From Dehalococcoidia bacterium (GTDB lineage Bacteria; Chloroflexota; Dehalococcoidia; GIF9; AB-539-J10): DNA of 64,000 nt. The stretch covers positions 1-64,000 of the forward strand of contig SKVJ01000039.1 in the NCBI GenBank assembly GCA_007129495.1, written 5' to 3'. Below, one piece after another: positions 55,027-63,924 of this stretch. The position numbers were made by a program, and so were the translations under genes. How positions within the stretch are numbered: position 1 is the stretch's first letter; every line of letters begins with the position of its first letter. Below the pieces are notes generated by a model. The model saw nothing but the letters and a program-made list of their open reading frames with translations, had not been told where the DNA came from and did no database searches.

Positions 55027-55698
55027 CTACACGTGCTTGCGAAAGCGGTAACCGATGTTGCGCACTGTGTCGATGAATGTATGCCCCGGATCCTCAAGTT
55101 TGCTCCGTAGCCGCCTTATGTGCACGTCCACTGTTCGATCGCCACCATAGTAGTCGTAGCCCCACACTTTGTTGAGAAGCGACTGACGAGTGTGTACACG
55201 ACCAGGCTCGCGTGCCAGAAACTTGAGAAGTTCATACTCTTTGAAGGTCAACTCGACTAGTCGTCCTGCGATACTAACCTCGCACGTCGCGGCATTGATG
55301 GCGAGGTCTCCATGCCGCATGAGGTCGGCGCTTTCGGGGTGAAGAGTGAGAAGGTGCCTGACTCTGGCACGCAATTCGGTATCCGAAGAACTGCCAACGA
55401 AGAAGTCCTCGATGCCGATGGCAGGCCAGGCGACGTCAAGGAGGTCGAACGTGATAACGGTGAGCAGCGGGCTGTCCGTGATTGCCTTTATCCTCGGCGG
55501 CATTGCGGTAAGATCGTCGGGCGAGTCAGCAACGAGAATCACCGCCGATGTCGCTGCGAGCAGAAAACTCTCGATCGAAGTGGTATTCGAGGCTTTCCTG
55601 ACCTTGGCGGGAAGCAGGGCAAGCGCCTGTGGCAGTTCAGGAAAAGGAGAGGGTTCGGGATGCACGATTGCGAGATGCGGGATCGGTAGGTTGTTCAC
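55027..55698 (-). CDS. OmpR/PhoB-type response regulator with degenerate receiver (GlnR-like arrangement)
   Basis: The 223-residue protein has a typical C-terminal winged helix (ELTFKEYELLKFLAREPGRV, SLLNKVWGYDYYGGDRTVDV, IDTVRNIGYRF). The N-terminal 120 residues have the size and hydrophobic pattern of a receiver, but the acidic pair of the first strand is replaced (LAIVHPEPS) and the conserved Lys near the end is missing (FFVGSSSDTELRARV). Only VAD in the third strand may match the phosphorylated Asp. Such a domain should not respond to normal phosphorylation. No histidine kinase is nearby. Orphan OmpR-type GlnR proteins of Actinobacteria share this design and control nitrogen genes; the position at the end of the glutamate synthase operon suggests a similar role, by inference only. 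Confidence 0.8.
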   Translation of the reverse strand: MNNLPIPHLAIVHPEPSPFPELPQALALLPAKVRKASNTTSIESFLLAATSAVILVADSPDDLTAMPPRIKAITDSPLLTVITFDLLDVAWPAIGIEDFFVGSSSDTELRARVRHLLTLHPESADLMRHGDLAINAATCEVSIAGRLVELTFKEYELLKFLAREPGRVHTRQSLLNKVWGYDYYGGDRTVDVHIRRLRSKLEDPGHTFIDTVRNIGYRFRKHV

Positions 55699-55710
55699 TT
55701 GCGTCCTGCG

Positions 55711-56478
55711 TTAGTAAGCGTATAGTCTGCCGTATGGCCGCAGGTATAGTGGGAACAGCTTCACGAAATCAGCATCCAATATTTGATCCGCATTCGTTCC
55801 AAATTGAGCCGAGTACCTGCCGATAGCCTCCCTGATGATACAGAAATCCCTATCATCAGGAGCAGCGACTCCAACTTCCTTCCCAAGCTGGTGACTTTCT
55901 ATTGGGCCACGAAGGAAGATGGCTCCGCCGTGCATTCCTGTACCCACGAACCTCGCTCGCGACCATGCAGATCCACGTGTCATCAATCCTAACACGATAA
56001 GTGTGCCACCTGCCATGTACTCGCCCAAAAAGTCCTGCGCTCCACCTCCTACAACCACTGTTGGACCTTTTCCCTCATACTCCTTCATGTGGATGCCGGC
56101 TCTGTAGCCTGCACTGTCACGGACCAGAATGGTTCCGCCACGAGCGGCCAGTCCAAGCGCATCACCTGTATGCCCGTGAATCACTATCTCGCCACCATTC
56201 ATGGTATTGCCCACGCCATCCTGGCCGTTGCCATGGATGATGAGAGATGGTCCACTCATGAACGCACCGAGATCGTTGCCAGGCGTTCCATGCAGGTCAA
56301 TCGTCACTTGCGCGTTCAGGTTTGTTCCGATATAGCGCTGGCCATTCACATTGCGGACCGTGATGTGTTTGGCACCTTGGCCGACCGCCTGGTTGAGGAG
56401 GGTATTCAGATCGCGAAATGCCATTCTGCGTGCGTCGATTTCCATCGCCATACTCTCCAATGGTGTGGCTGTTGCCAT
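55711..56478 (-). CDS. Glutamate synthase GXGXG domain as a separate subunit (GltB3-type)
   Basis: The 255-residue protein corresponds to the C-terminal beta-helix domain of glutamate synthase large subunits. It has VRNVNGQRYIGTNLNAQVTI followed by glycine-rich turns (GPSLIIHGNGQDGVGNTMNGG, GHTGDALGLAARGG, VGTGMHGGAIFLRG). In the one-chain enzyme this domain is structural and helps form the ammonia path. Here it is its own gene, 3 bases after the FMN/ferredoxin subunit gene and 12 bases before the regulator gene, as in archaeal-type split enzymes. Confidence 0.9.
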   Translation of the reverse strand: MATATPLESMAMEIDARRMAFRDLNTLLNQAVGQGAKHITVRNVNGQRYIGTNLNAQVTIDLHGTPGNDLGAFMSGPSLIIHGNGQDGVGNTMNGGEIVIHGHTGDALGLAARGGTILVRDSAGYRAGIHMKEYEGKGPTVVVGGGAQDFLGEYMAGGTLIVLGLMTRGSAWSRARFVGTGMHGGAIFLRGPIESHQLGKEVGVAAPDDRDFCIIREAIGRYSAQFGTNADQILDADFVKLFPLYLRPYGRLYAY

Positions 56479-56481
56479 ATT

Positions 56482-57984
56482 TCACCTGCCAGCCATTCTG
56501 ACCCCGAGGATTTCAAGCTCTGTGTCGCTAAGGCCAACTCCCCTGAGGTGGAGCCGATTGCCCCGAAGGCTCTCGATTGCATTTACTCCCATTCCGCCAA
56601 GCATATCCATTATTTCAAGGCTCCATCCCCTGACGAGATTGATCACTCTTTGCGCACCAATCTCCGGGTTAATGCGTTTAGTAAGAACCGGGTCGCTCGT
56701 GCATATGCCCCAGTTGCACTTGCCTGTGTAGCACTGCTGGCACACGTGGCAGCCAAGGGCGATCAAGGCTGCGGTGCCGATATATACGGCATCTGCCCCC
56801 AACGCGATAGCTTTTGCCACGTCGCCACTGCACCGAAGACCACCGGAGGCGACGACCGAAGCCTGGTTGCGGATACCCTCTTCACGCAACCTGGTATCAA
56901 CCGATGCCAGCGCCAGCTCTAAGGGGATTCCGACGCTATCCCGAATCGCCTTGGGTGCAGCGCCGGTTGCGCCGCGCAATCCATCAACTACGATGATGTC
57001 CGCTCCCGCACGTACCATTCCGCTTGCAATGGCTGCCACATTATGCACTGCTGCTATCTTCACCGAGACCGGCTTCTCATAGTTGGTCACTTCCTTGATC
57101 GCATAGATGAGTTGACGGAGATCCTCTATTGAATAGATGTCGTGATGCGGAGCGGGTGATAGTGCATCGGTACCGATGGGGATCATTCTGGTCTTGGAAA
57201 CCTCGTCAGTCACCTTCTCTCCGGGTAGATGGCCGCCGATTCCAGGCTTGGCTCCCTGGCCAATCTTGATCTCGATGATGCGGGCAGAGCGAAGATACTC
57301 CGGGTTCACGCCATAGCGGCCTGATGCAACTTGAACCGTGGTGTTCGGTCCATACCGGGCGAGAGACGGGTGCAGTCCGCCTTCACCAGTGTTCCATAGA
57401 GTACCCAATTCGGTGGCGGCCCTCGCCAGGGAGAGTTGAACGTTCAGGCTGACCGCGCCGTACGACATCGCGGCGAACATGATAGGTGTCTCCAGCTTCA
57501 CCTGTGGGGCCAAGGTTGTCGTTAGGATTCCGGCTTCATCGAAGGTGAGCCGGTCGGGTTTCCTTCCGAGGTACGTACTGAGTTCCATCGGCTCCCGCAG
57601 TGGGTCAATTGAAGGATTAGTTACCTGGCTCGCGTTAAGCAGCAGATGATCCCAGTAGATAGTATGGTTCTTATCGTCGCCCATTCCCGTAAGGAGCATG
57701 CCTCCGCTCTCTGCCTGCTTGAGAATATCTTCAATAACCTCGGGCCGCCAGTTAGCATTCGTGCGGTATTCGAGGGGATTGCGGCGAATTGTGAGTGCGT
57801 TGGTAGGACAGAAGACCACACACCTGTGGCATCCCACACAGTTGTCTTCATGAGCTTTTACAGTGTGGTCATCCTCGTCGAAATAGTGGACCTTGAAGCT
57901 GCACTGGGTCACGCAGACGTTGCACTGGATGCATCTTGTCGGATCGCGTTCCACAATGAATCTGGTAGGCAAGAAACTCTTCAT
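56482..57984 (-). CDS. Glutamate synthase FMN domain with N-terminal ferredoxin module (GltB2-type)
   Basis: The 500-residue protein starts with two [4Fe-4S] motifs (CIQCNVCVTQCS; CVGCHRCVVFCP), followed by the FMN-binding TIM barrel of glutamate synthase (MFAAMSYGAVSLNVQLSLARAA, GQGAKPGIGGHLPGEKV, IVVDGLRGATGAAP). A cysteine cluster (CHVCQQCYTGKCNWGIC) probably holds the 3Fe-4S centre. It turns 2-oxoglutarate plus ammonia into glutamate using electrons from ferredoxin or a partner flavoprotein. AGGA precedes ATG 57984; the longer track ORF runs back into hisF. It follows hisF by 10 bases. Confidence 0.92.
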   Translation of the reverse strand: MKSFLPTRFIVERDPTRCIQCNVCVTQCSFKVHYFDEDDHTVKAHEDNCVGCHRCVVFCPTNALTIRRNPLEYRTNANWRPEVIEDILKQAESGGMLLTGMGDDKNHTIYWDHLLLNASQVTNPSIDPLREPMELSTYLGRKPDRLTFDEAGILTTTLAPQVKLETPIMFAAMSYGAVSLNVQLSLARAATELGTLWNTGEGGLHPSLARYGPNTTVQVASGRYGVNPEYLRSARIIEIKIGQGAKPGIGGHLPGEKVTDEVSKTRMIPIGTDALSPAPHHDIYSIEDLRQLIYAIKEVTNYEKPVSVKIAAVHNVAAIASGMVRAGADIIVVDGLRGATGAAPKAIRDSVGIPLELALASVDTRLREEGIRNQASVVASGGLRCSGDVAKAIALGADAVYIGTAALIALGCHVCQQCYTGKCNWGICTSDPVLTKRINPEIGAQRVINLVRGWSLEIMDMLGGMGVNAIESLRGNRLHLRGVGLSDTELEILGVRMAGR

Positions 57985-57994
57985 GATGTTATTC

Positions 57995-58762
57995 CTAGTT
58001 TCGGATTGCGATGCCTTTCGCTGCAAGGTACTGCTTTGTCGCAAGAATGTCGGTTTCATTGTAGTGGAATATGCTTGCCGCCAGTACGGCATCAGCTTCG
58101 CCTTCCTCAAGCGCACGATAGAGATCCTGAGGTGATCCTGCTCCCCCACTTGCAATTACGGGGATCGACACCTGCGTCGAGATCGCTCGAGTGAGTTCAA
58201 TGTCGTAACCCGTGCGGTGGCCGTCGGCATCCATGCTGGTGAGAAGTATTTCTCCCGCTCCCAGTGCGGCAGCCTGCGCAGCCCACTGCACGGCATCGAT
58301 GTCTACAGCCACGCTTCCACCGTACGCGTGTACCTGCCATCGGAGAGGATTGCTGCCGGGAATACGTTTCGCATCTATTGCGACGACGACACACTGGCTG
58401 CCGAAGCGGTCGGCGGCCTGGCTGATTAGATCCGGGTGGCGTACCGCCGAGGTATTGACCGAAATTTTGTCCGCGCCGCTCAACAGCAGGCGCCGCATGT
58501 CCTCAACAGTGCGAAGTCCACCGCCCACTGTAAGTGGAATGAAGACGACCTCAGCTATGCGCTCCACGAGTGTAGCCATAGTTTCCCTGTGCTCTTTGCT
58601 TGCAGTGATGTCGAGGAAGACCAGTTCGTCAGCCCCTCCGCGGTAGTAGCGGCGGGCGAGTTCGACCGGATCCCCGGAGTCGCGAAGGGACTGGAAGCTC
58701 TTTCCCTTCACGACGCGACCATCCTTCACGTCGAGACAGGGAATGATGCGCTTAGTCAGCAC
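57995..58762 (-). CDS. hisF: Imidazole glycerol phosphate synthase cyclase subunit
   Basis: HisF forms imidazole glycerol phosphate and AICAR from PRFAR with ammonia from HisH. The 255-residue barrel keeps both catalytic Asp residues ([17 protein letters not shown] and VVVAIDAKR) and the phosphate loops ([20 protein letters not shown]), so it looks like a working enzyme. GTG 58762 follows GAGGT and lies inside the end of the amidotransferase gene (11-base overlap), giving tight coupling. The placement between two glutamate synthase subunits, away from other his genes, is unusual. Confidence 0.94.
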   Translation of the reverse strand: MLTKRIIPCLDVKDGRVVKGKSFQSLRDSGDPVELARRYYRGGADELVFLDITASKEHRETMATLVERIAEVVFIPLTVGGGLRTVEDMRRLLLSGADKISVNTSAVRHPDLISQAADRFGSQCVVVAIDAKRIPGSNPLRWQVHAYGGSVAVDIDAVQWAAQAAALGAGEILLTSMDADGHRTGYDIELTRAISTQVSIPVIASGGAGSPQDLYRALEEGEADAVLAASIFHYNETDILATKQYLAAKGIAIRN

Positions 58763-59900
58763 GAGCAGGTACCTCAATTGCAGGCCGTTGCTCGTCGGAT
58801 GACGGCATGTTCCCCAAGCGTGAGATGACAGGCTGGCCGCCGATCGGTATCCAGGTGTCGTCCAGTTCGGGGCTTACAAGTCTGATAGCCGATTCTTCCG
58901 AGGAGAGAAAGACCCTGGTACCCTGCGTAGCCACTACCAGCGGGCGGAGGCGGATCCTGTCGGTGAGTCCTACCATTTCACCTTCACGTGCGATGATGAC
59001 AGTGAATGGCCCGTTCAGCAACAAACCGCCGTATGTGATGCGCAACGCCTCCATCACTTGAGCCTCAACTGCCTCCATCCGCGGAGCATCAGACCAGAAG
59101 GGTGCGGCGAGAACCTTCGCGGCTATCCGCATCGGCAGCTGATGTCGTCGAACCAGCAGATCGACTGCATAAGCAACAACTTCGGTGTCCGTTTGCAGCG
59201 AACATATGTAGCCATACTGTTCGAGTGTGCGCTTGTTAATGCCATACGAAGATATTTCGCCATTGTGAACGACGGTCCAATCCAGAAGGCTGAATGGGTG
59301 AGCGCCGCCCCACCATCCGGGAGTGTTGGTGGGAAATCTGCCATGGGCTGTCCATATATAGCCGCTATAGTGTTCGAGTCTGAAGAACCGGGCGATATCG
59401 TATGGATGGCCAACGCCCTTGAAGACACCCATGTTCTTCCCGGCCGAAAACACGAAGCTATCGGAGATATGTGAATTGATATGCATGGTCTTGTCGGCAA
59501 CGTACTGAGCTTCATCGCTGACACCGAGTTTCTCGGGCCGGACGGACGCGAAGTACCTTTGCATCAAGGGTGGATTGGCGATGAGGTCCGGATCAACCTC
59601 CATCGCCTCGGATTGCGCGATGACGAAGGACTCCGCAAGGTAGGCTTCAGTGTCACGTTGCCCTTGCCTGCTTGTGTACATAACGTGAAACGCAAACTCC
59701 TCCGGACGCTCCGGGTATAAGCCGTATGCGGCGAATCCACCACCGAGACCGTTATCCCTGTCCCTCATCAGGTCGATTGCCTGAATGGCTACATCCGCCG
59801 GAATGGAGGCGCCGGATGTATCCATCACTCCAAAAATCGAGCACCCGTCGGATACCTTGTCGTCCCTGTATCTGTTATTGAGCTGGGTTAGATTCTTCAT
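58752..59900 (-). CDS. Glutamate synthase glutaminase domain as a separate subunit (GltB1-type, class II GATase)
   Basis: The 382-residue protein is a class II amidotransferase like the N-terminal domain of glutamate synthase. The presumed nucleophile is Cys20 in [14 protein letters not shown], which implies removal of a 19-residue propeptide. [17 protein letters not shown], the oxyanion Asn in [15 protein letters not shown], and [16 protein letters not shown] complete the site. It would feed ammonia to the FMN subunit encoded two genes downstream. It lies 39 bases after the flavoprotein gene and overlaps hisF. Confidence 0.9.
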   Translation of the reverse strand: MKNLTQLNNRYRDDKVSDGCSIFGVMDTSGASIPADVAIQAIDLMRDRDNGLGGGFAAYGLYPERPEEFAFHVMYTSRQGQRDTEAYLAESFVIAQSEAMEVDPDLIANPPLMQRYFASVRPEKLGVSDEAQYVADKTMHINSHISDSFVFSAGKNMGVFKGVGHPYDIARFFRLEHYSGYIWTAHGRFPTNTPGWWGGAHPFSLLDWTVVHNGEISSYGINKRTLEQYGYICSLQTDTEVVAYAVDLLVRRHQLPMRIAAKVLAAPFWSDAPRMEAVEAQVMEALRITYGGLLLNGPFTVIIAREGEMVGLTDRIRLRPLVVATQGTRVFLSSEESAIRLVSPELDDTWIPIGGQPVISRLGNMPSSDEQRPAIEVPARAD

Positions 59901-59939
59901 TTCGTCACCGCTTCCTGCTGATAATGCGCCGACATCTCT

Positions 59940-61211
59940 TCATGTCACCGCAGTCAGTTCGTCATGCCATAGATGCGCTGGAATGGACAGTAGTCCGAAG
60001 TCTTCGCGGACGAGGATCTCCTGCCAGCCTTCAACCCTGACCTTCTCCTTCATGAGTAGATGCAGTAGGCCGCACTTGCTCGTGTCCCCGATGGCAACCA
60101 TACCAATCACTATGCCACCCTTCAGGATTACTTGTCTATAATAGCCTGGTCCCTCTGATACTACCTTCTCATGGAGTGCGGGATTGTATTCAACCACACC
60201 CGCCGATCCCACAGACAAGCCGAAATAGGGAATAGAATTAAGTGTGGTGCTCCCATCATATAAACGCTGTTGGCCGGTCATACTAGCACCCGCTACTGCA
60301 CCTCCTGCCACTGCATTAGGCCAAGTGGCAAGCACGGACTCCTGCTCCCGTACGAAGTCGTATGTCCTGCAGGCATCACCACATGCGAAGATGTCCTGCG
60401 CCGTAGTTCTCATGGAAGTATCCACTAGGATGCCCTGGTCGATGAAGGCGATGCTTTCAGCCAGTTCAGTACGAGGTCTCACTCCTACTGCAAGTATTAC
60501 GAGTTCACACTGGATCCTTGTACCATCGTCGAGAGTCACGCTGGAGACTGACAGTGATTCCGGATGATCGCCATTTATGGATGTCACCTGTTTCCCGGTT
60601 GCGACATGCACTCCGGCTGCAATCGCGGCGCCCTGCACAAGTGAGGAGCCTGTGGCATCAAGCATCGTGCTGAGTAGGCGAGGCTGCATCTCAATGACAG
60701 TTACGTCCACCCCGTACTTGCGCAATGCGTCGGCTGCACTGAGTCCGATGAGACCACCTCCCACGACTACTGCACGCCGGGATGCCGGTAGATGTCGCGC
60801 AATCTGCCGGGCATCATCATATGTGGTGAAGGTGAACACTCCCCGCCTGTTGGTTCCGGTGATCTGTGGCACAATCGGCGAGCTTCCTGTTGCAATCAAT
60901 AGGCGACGCCAAGATGGGTTAGTGCCGTCCCTCAATGAAACCGTTCTCGCAGCGGTGTCAATATGTAACGCAGGGGTGTCCAATCTCAGGTCTATGGAAT
61001 GGTTCTTGTAGAATTCCCGTGGAACAAGATACATCGCATCGATGGTCTTGCCCTCGGATAGGTGTTTGGCTATGAGCGGTCGTGAGTACGCAGCATAGGG
61101 TTCATCCGAAACCATCAATATACGGTTCGACGTATCCGCCTTGCGAATTTCACGGGCGGCAGCGACTGCTCCTGCTGAGTTTCCTATTATCACGTATTCG
61201 TAATCGGCCAT
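59940..61211 (-). CDS. FAD-dependent NAD(P)H oxidoreductase, possible electron donor to the glutamate synthase
   Basis: The 423-residue protein has the FAD motif YVIIGNSAGAVAAAREIRKAD, a second Rossmann motif RRAVVVGGGLIGLSAADALRKYG for NAD(P)H, and the GDACRTYDF segment near the C-terminus. It resembles rubredoxin reductase and nitrite reductase-type pyridine nucleotide oxidoreductases and lacks the redox-active CxxxxC of disulphide reductases. Located between hisH and the glutaminase gene, it may replace the small GltD subunit as the NAD(P)H-oxidising partner; this is inferred from position only. Confidence 0.85.
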   Translation of the reverse strand: MADYEYVIIGNSAGAVAAAREIRKADTSNRILMVSDEPYAAYSRPLIAKHLSEGKTIDAMYLVPREFYKNHSIDLRLDTPALHIDTAARTVSLRDGTNPSWRRLLIATGSSPIVPQITGTNRRGVFTFTTYDDARQIARHLPASRRAVVVGGGLIGLSAADALRKYGVDVTVIEMQPRLLSTMLDATGSSLVQGAAIAAGVHVATGKQVTSINGDHPESLSVSSVTLDDGTRIQCELVILAVGVRPRTELAESIAFIDQGILVDTSMRTTAQDIFACGDACRTYDFVREQESVLATWPNAVAGGAVAGASMTGQQRLYDGSTTLNSIPYFGLSVGSAGVVEYNPALHEKVVSEGPGYYRQVILKGGIVIGMVAIGDTSKCGLLHLLMKEKVRVEGWQEILVREDFGLLSIPAHLWHDELTAVT

Positions 61212-61235
61212 GTAGATGTTCTCCCCCGGTATATA

Positions 61236-61847
61236 CTATGAAGCGGCCAAGTGGAGGAAGTTCTTGTATAGGCGAAGGCCATCAGCACCACTCTTCTCAG
61301 GATGAAACTGCGTGGCAACGGTAAGTCCGTGCTTCACTACACTACAAAAAGGCACGCCGTACTCCGTGGTTGCATTGACAAGCGATGGGTCCACTGGCTC
61401 GACCACGTAGCTGTGCACGAAGTAGAAACTGGCGTCGTTTGGAATGCCGTCGAATAGCGCCGGAACACCTTCGTAGTGGACCTGGTTCCAGCCCATGTGA
61501 GGCACTTTTTGAGAGGCAGGCAAGCGAACAACCCGGCCCCGGAATATGCCGAGACAGTCTTGGCCGATGCCTTCCTCCGAGTGCTCGAACAGAACCTGCA
61601 TCCCCATGCAGATCCCAAGGAAAGGGCGCTCAGCCGCAATCCACTGCGTCACCATCTGAGACGAACCACGAAGTTGCATGTTGGCCATTGTATCGGTGGC
61701 TGCGCCTACCCCAGGCAGTATCATCGCGTGAGCTTTTCGCGCGTCCAAAGCCGATTCGACCACAAGCGGGTCGCTGCCTAGAAACCGCAACGCCGAAATA
61801 ACACTTCTGAGGTTTCCTGCTCCGTAGTCCACGACTGCTACATGCAT
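61236..61847 (-). CDS. hisH: Imidazole glycerol phosphate synthase glutaminase subunit
   Basis: HisH supplies ammonia to HisF. The 203-residue class I amidotransferase has VVDYGAGNLRSVISAL, ILPGVGAATDTM, the nucleophile elbow FLGICMGMQVLFEHSEEG, HMGWNQVHYEG and the triad end ATQFHPEKSG. It looks fully active. It lies 22 bases after the unknown 123-residue gene and 24 bases before the flavoprotein gene, separated from hisF by two glutamate synthase-related genes. Confidence 0.95.
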   Translation of the reverse strand: MHVAVVDYGAGNLRSVISALRFLGSDPLVVESALDARKAHAMILPGVGAATDTMANMQLRGSSQMVTQWIAAERPFLGICMGMQVLFEHSEEGIGQDCLGIFRGRVVRLPASQKVPHMGWNQVHYEGVPALFDGIPNDASFYFVHSYVVEPVDPSLVNATTEYGVPFCSVVKHGLTVATQFHPEKSGADGLRLYKNFLHLAAS

Positions 61848-61869
61848 GATGCTGATACCGCTCCTCTTG

Positions 61870-62241
61870 TCAGTTCTGGATCGCTACTTTCACGGTGTTC
61901 ATTCGGGCTACTACCTGCTGGTTGCTTCCATGTTTCACCACCACGTTCATCTGCTCCAAGACCTCATAGTCGCCATTTGCCACTGAAGCCGAGTCCCACA
62001 ATACCGGGAAGCTGGCGTCTCTTCTGTCGGATGTGCCGACCTGCAACCACGTGTTCTGTCCAACGCTGCGGATATACCAGTTATTCATAATCCGCACGAC
62101 TGGGCCGGACAACCCCATAGAGTCCAAATCCCGGCGGAGAAGTCCTTCGTCAACATTCTCCTTCAGGAGAATGCGACCGGACAGGATCCTGGATGCTTCT
62201 GATGTCGCGACGAAATGGGGGCCCCAATTATCCTGTTGCAT
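61870..62241 (-). CDS. Unknown 123-residue protein of the glutamate synthase-hisHF operon
   Basis: I do not recognise this protein. It is soluble, has no signal peptide and no cysteine-rich or nucleotide-binding motif. Notable segments are ASRILSGRILLKENVDEGLL, VRIMNNWYIRSVGQNTWLQV and a C-terminal VARMNTVKVAIQN. The alternation of charged and hydrophobic residues suggests a small alpha/beta domain. It sits 90 bases after one glutamate synthase-like gene and 22 bases before hisH, so it is transcribed with them. A partner, chaperone or regulatory role for the complex is a guess. Confidence 0.7.
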   Translation of the reverse strand: MQQDNWGPHFVATSEASRILSGRILLKENVDEGLLRRDLDSMGLSGPVVRIMNNWYIRSVGQNTWLQVGTSDRRDASFPVLWDSASVANGDYEVLEQMNVVVKHGSNQQVVARMNTVKVAIQN

Positions 62242-62331
62242 TACTCTTCCTCCTTGGTCGCAAGAATCTCCGGCAGAATGAGTTCATCGTGCGAATCGGG
62301 TGAACATCACGCGATTCCACGTCGCTCCTTC

Positions 62332-63924
62332 CTAGCTGTCAAGTACCGCTAGTGCCTCCTCTCTATATGCATCCATTACGTAGGGGATGCCTGTGACCAG
62401 AGCGCATTCCTGAGTCAGTGACATAAGGTCCCTCCGGCTGATTGCGGACACACTGAAGTTGCGGCTGCCAGCCATAATCTGCTGCAGGCCGACCTTAAGT
62501 TTCTGCGCATAGCTGTAAATGCCTATGGCACCGAGTGGTATTCTCGCCATCTCTTCGTGGCCGACTATCTGCTTCACATCTTCGTAAGAGACGAAGATCT
62601 CCTCCGGTGTAGAGCCGAACTGCCCGACTGTGTTTGGCAGTTTGCCATCGGCTATCCACTTGGCAATATTTTTGCCGACCATACCAGGAATCATGAGGGC
62701 GCGGCCCATGCAGACAGCCTTGACAAATGGCGCACCCAGCGCTAGGGCTTTGAAGACACCATCCTCGCTGCTGAACCCGCCGGCAAATGCGATATCGGGA
62801 ACACGTTCGCCCCTGATCTCAAGTCGCTCGCAGAATTCGTAGGCGGCTGAGTGCAGATAGATGCTGGGGATTCCCCATTCCTCCATCATGCGCCAGGGGC
62901 TCATCCCGGTTCCACCGGGAGCGCCATCTATAGTGATCAGGTCAAGCCGGGCTTTCGAGCCCCATTTGAGGGACATTGCAAGTTCGCGCAGACTGTAGGC
63001 TCCGGTCTTGAGAGTGATGCGCTTGAAGCCGATGTCACGCAACTCCTGTACCGCCTGAAGGAAACCCTCCTCGTCGATGAATCCCAGACGGCTATGACGC
63101 TCGACTTCCTTGAGCGCGCCGCTGGTGAATGCCGATTTGCTCGCCGTAAGCGAGGGGTCAGGTGTCACGATGTACCCCCGCTGCTGCAATTGAAGGGCTC
63201 GCTCCAGCGAGCCGACTTTAATTTCCCCGCCGATGCACTTGGCACCCTGCCCCCATTTGAGTTCGATTGTCTCGAGACCATGCCTGTCATGTACGTATTC
63301 TGCGGCACCGAGGCGTGTATCTTCCACGTTCAGTTGCACGAGGATCTCGCCATAACCATCATGATACCGCCGATAGGTTTCGATGCGACGGTCCATGTCG
63401 GGCGCCCGTCGTACTTTGCCACTGCTATCGAGTTCCAGTTCGGGATCAATGCCGCAGACGTTTTCACCGCAGACGAGTGTGATGCCGCTCAGCGCGGCAC
63501 CTACCGCGAAATGGTCCCAGTTCTTGCGTGCAATCTCTGTTGATCCGAGTGCGCCTGTGAACACAGGCACGCGCAAAGGTACCTTGGAATCCCATCCATA
63601 GCCGGTTTCCGTGTTCACCACGGGAAATGTCGCGGTATCGGGATTGCCTGCTACGCCTTCGGGTAATCCCTTGGCTCCCAGCGCATAACCCTGAATGTTA
63701 AGGTGGGAGTAGTCGACCGGATAGTCTTTGTCTGCTCCGGCAGTAACGTCGCCAAAAGGTCCCGGATAGATCAGTTCGCGGCCACGGAAAGTAGCCTTGA
63801 AGACCTCGCAGTTACCGGTGCATCCGTCGATGCAACGTGAGCACAGGCCACTCATGGGCACGACATCGCGTGAACGGTTGGTGGTACGAGTGGCGTCATT
63901 GCCATTGGGGCGTTTCAAATTCAT
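62332..63924 (-). CDS. FMN-binding glutamate synthase-family protein (second barrel subunit)
   Basis: The 530-residue protein has an N-terminal cysteine group (LCSRCIDGCTGNC) and the FMN barrel of the glutamate synthase family: VPVFTGALGSTEIARKNWDH, KWGQGAKCIGGEIKVG, TIDGAPGGTGMSPWRMM and DIAFAGGFSSEDGVFKALAL. It differs in layout from the ferredoxin-fused barrel downstream: no 2x[4Fe-4S] module and a different C-terminus. It may be a second synthase subunit or a related enzyme such as an alternative FMN aminotransferase. It is the first gene of the operon in the window, 76 bases from the window edge. Confidence 0.85.
   Translation of the reverse strand: MNLKRPNGNDATRTTNRSRDVVPMSGLCSRCIDGCTGNCEVFKATFRGRELIYPGPFGDVTAGADKDYPVDYSHLNIQGYALGAKGLPEGVAGNPDTATFPVVNTETGYGWDSKVPLRVPVFTGALGSTEIARKNWDHFAVGAALSGITLVCGENVCGIDPELELDSSGKVRRAPDMDRRIETYRRYHDGYGEILVQLNVEDTRLGAAEYVHDRHGLETIELKWGQGAKCIGGEIKVGSLERALQLQQRGYIVTPDPSLTASKSAFTSGALKEVERHSRLGFIDEEGFLQAVQELRDIGFKRITLKTGAYSLRELAMSLKWGSKARLDLITIDGAPGGTGMSPWRMMEEWGIPSIYLHSAAYEFCERLEIRGERVPDIAFAGGFSSEDGVFKALALGAPFVKAVCMGRALMIPGMVGKNIAKWIADGKLPNTVGQFGSTPEEIFVSYEDVKQIVGHEEMARIPLGAIGIYSYAQKLKVGLQQIMAGSRNFSVSAISRRDLMSLTQECALVTGIPYVMDAYREEALAVLDS

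Noticed and set aside
56089-56922. 277-residue plus-strand ORF opposite the glutamate synthase subunits
   Set aside because: Spans the antisense of two conserved genes and the gap between them.
57995-61847. HisF and HisH as repurposed paralogues serving the glutamate synthase
   Set aside because: Both HisF catalytic Asp residues and the full HisH triad are intact, so ordinary histidine synthesis is the simpler reading.
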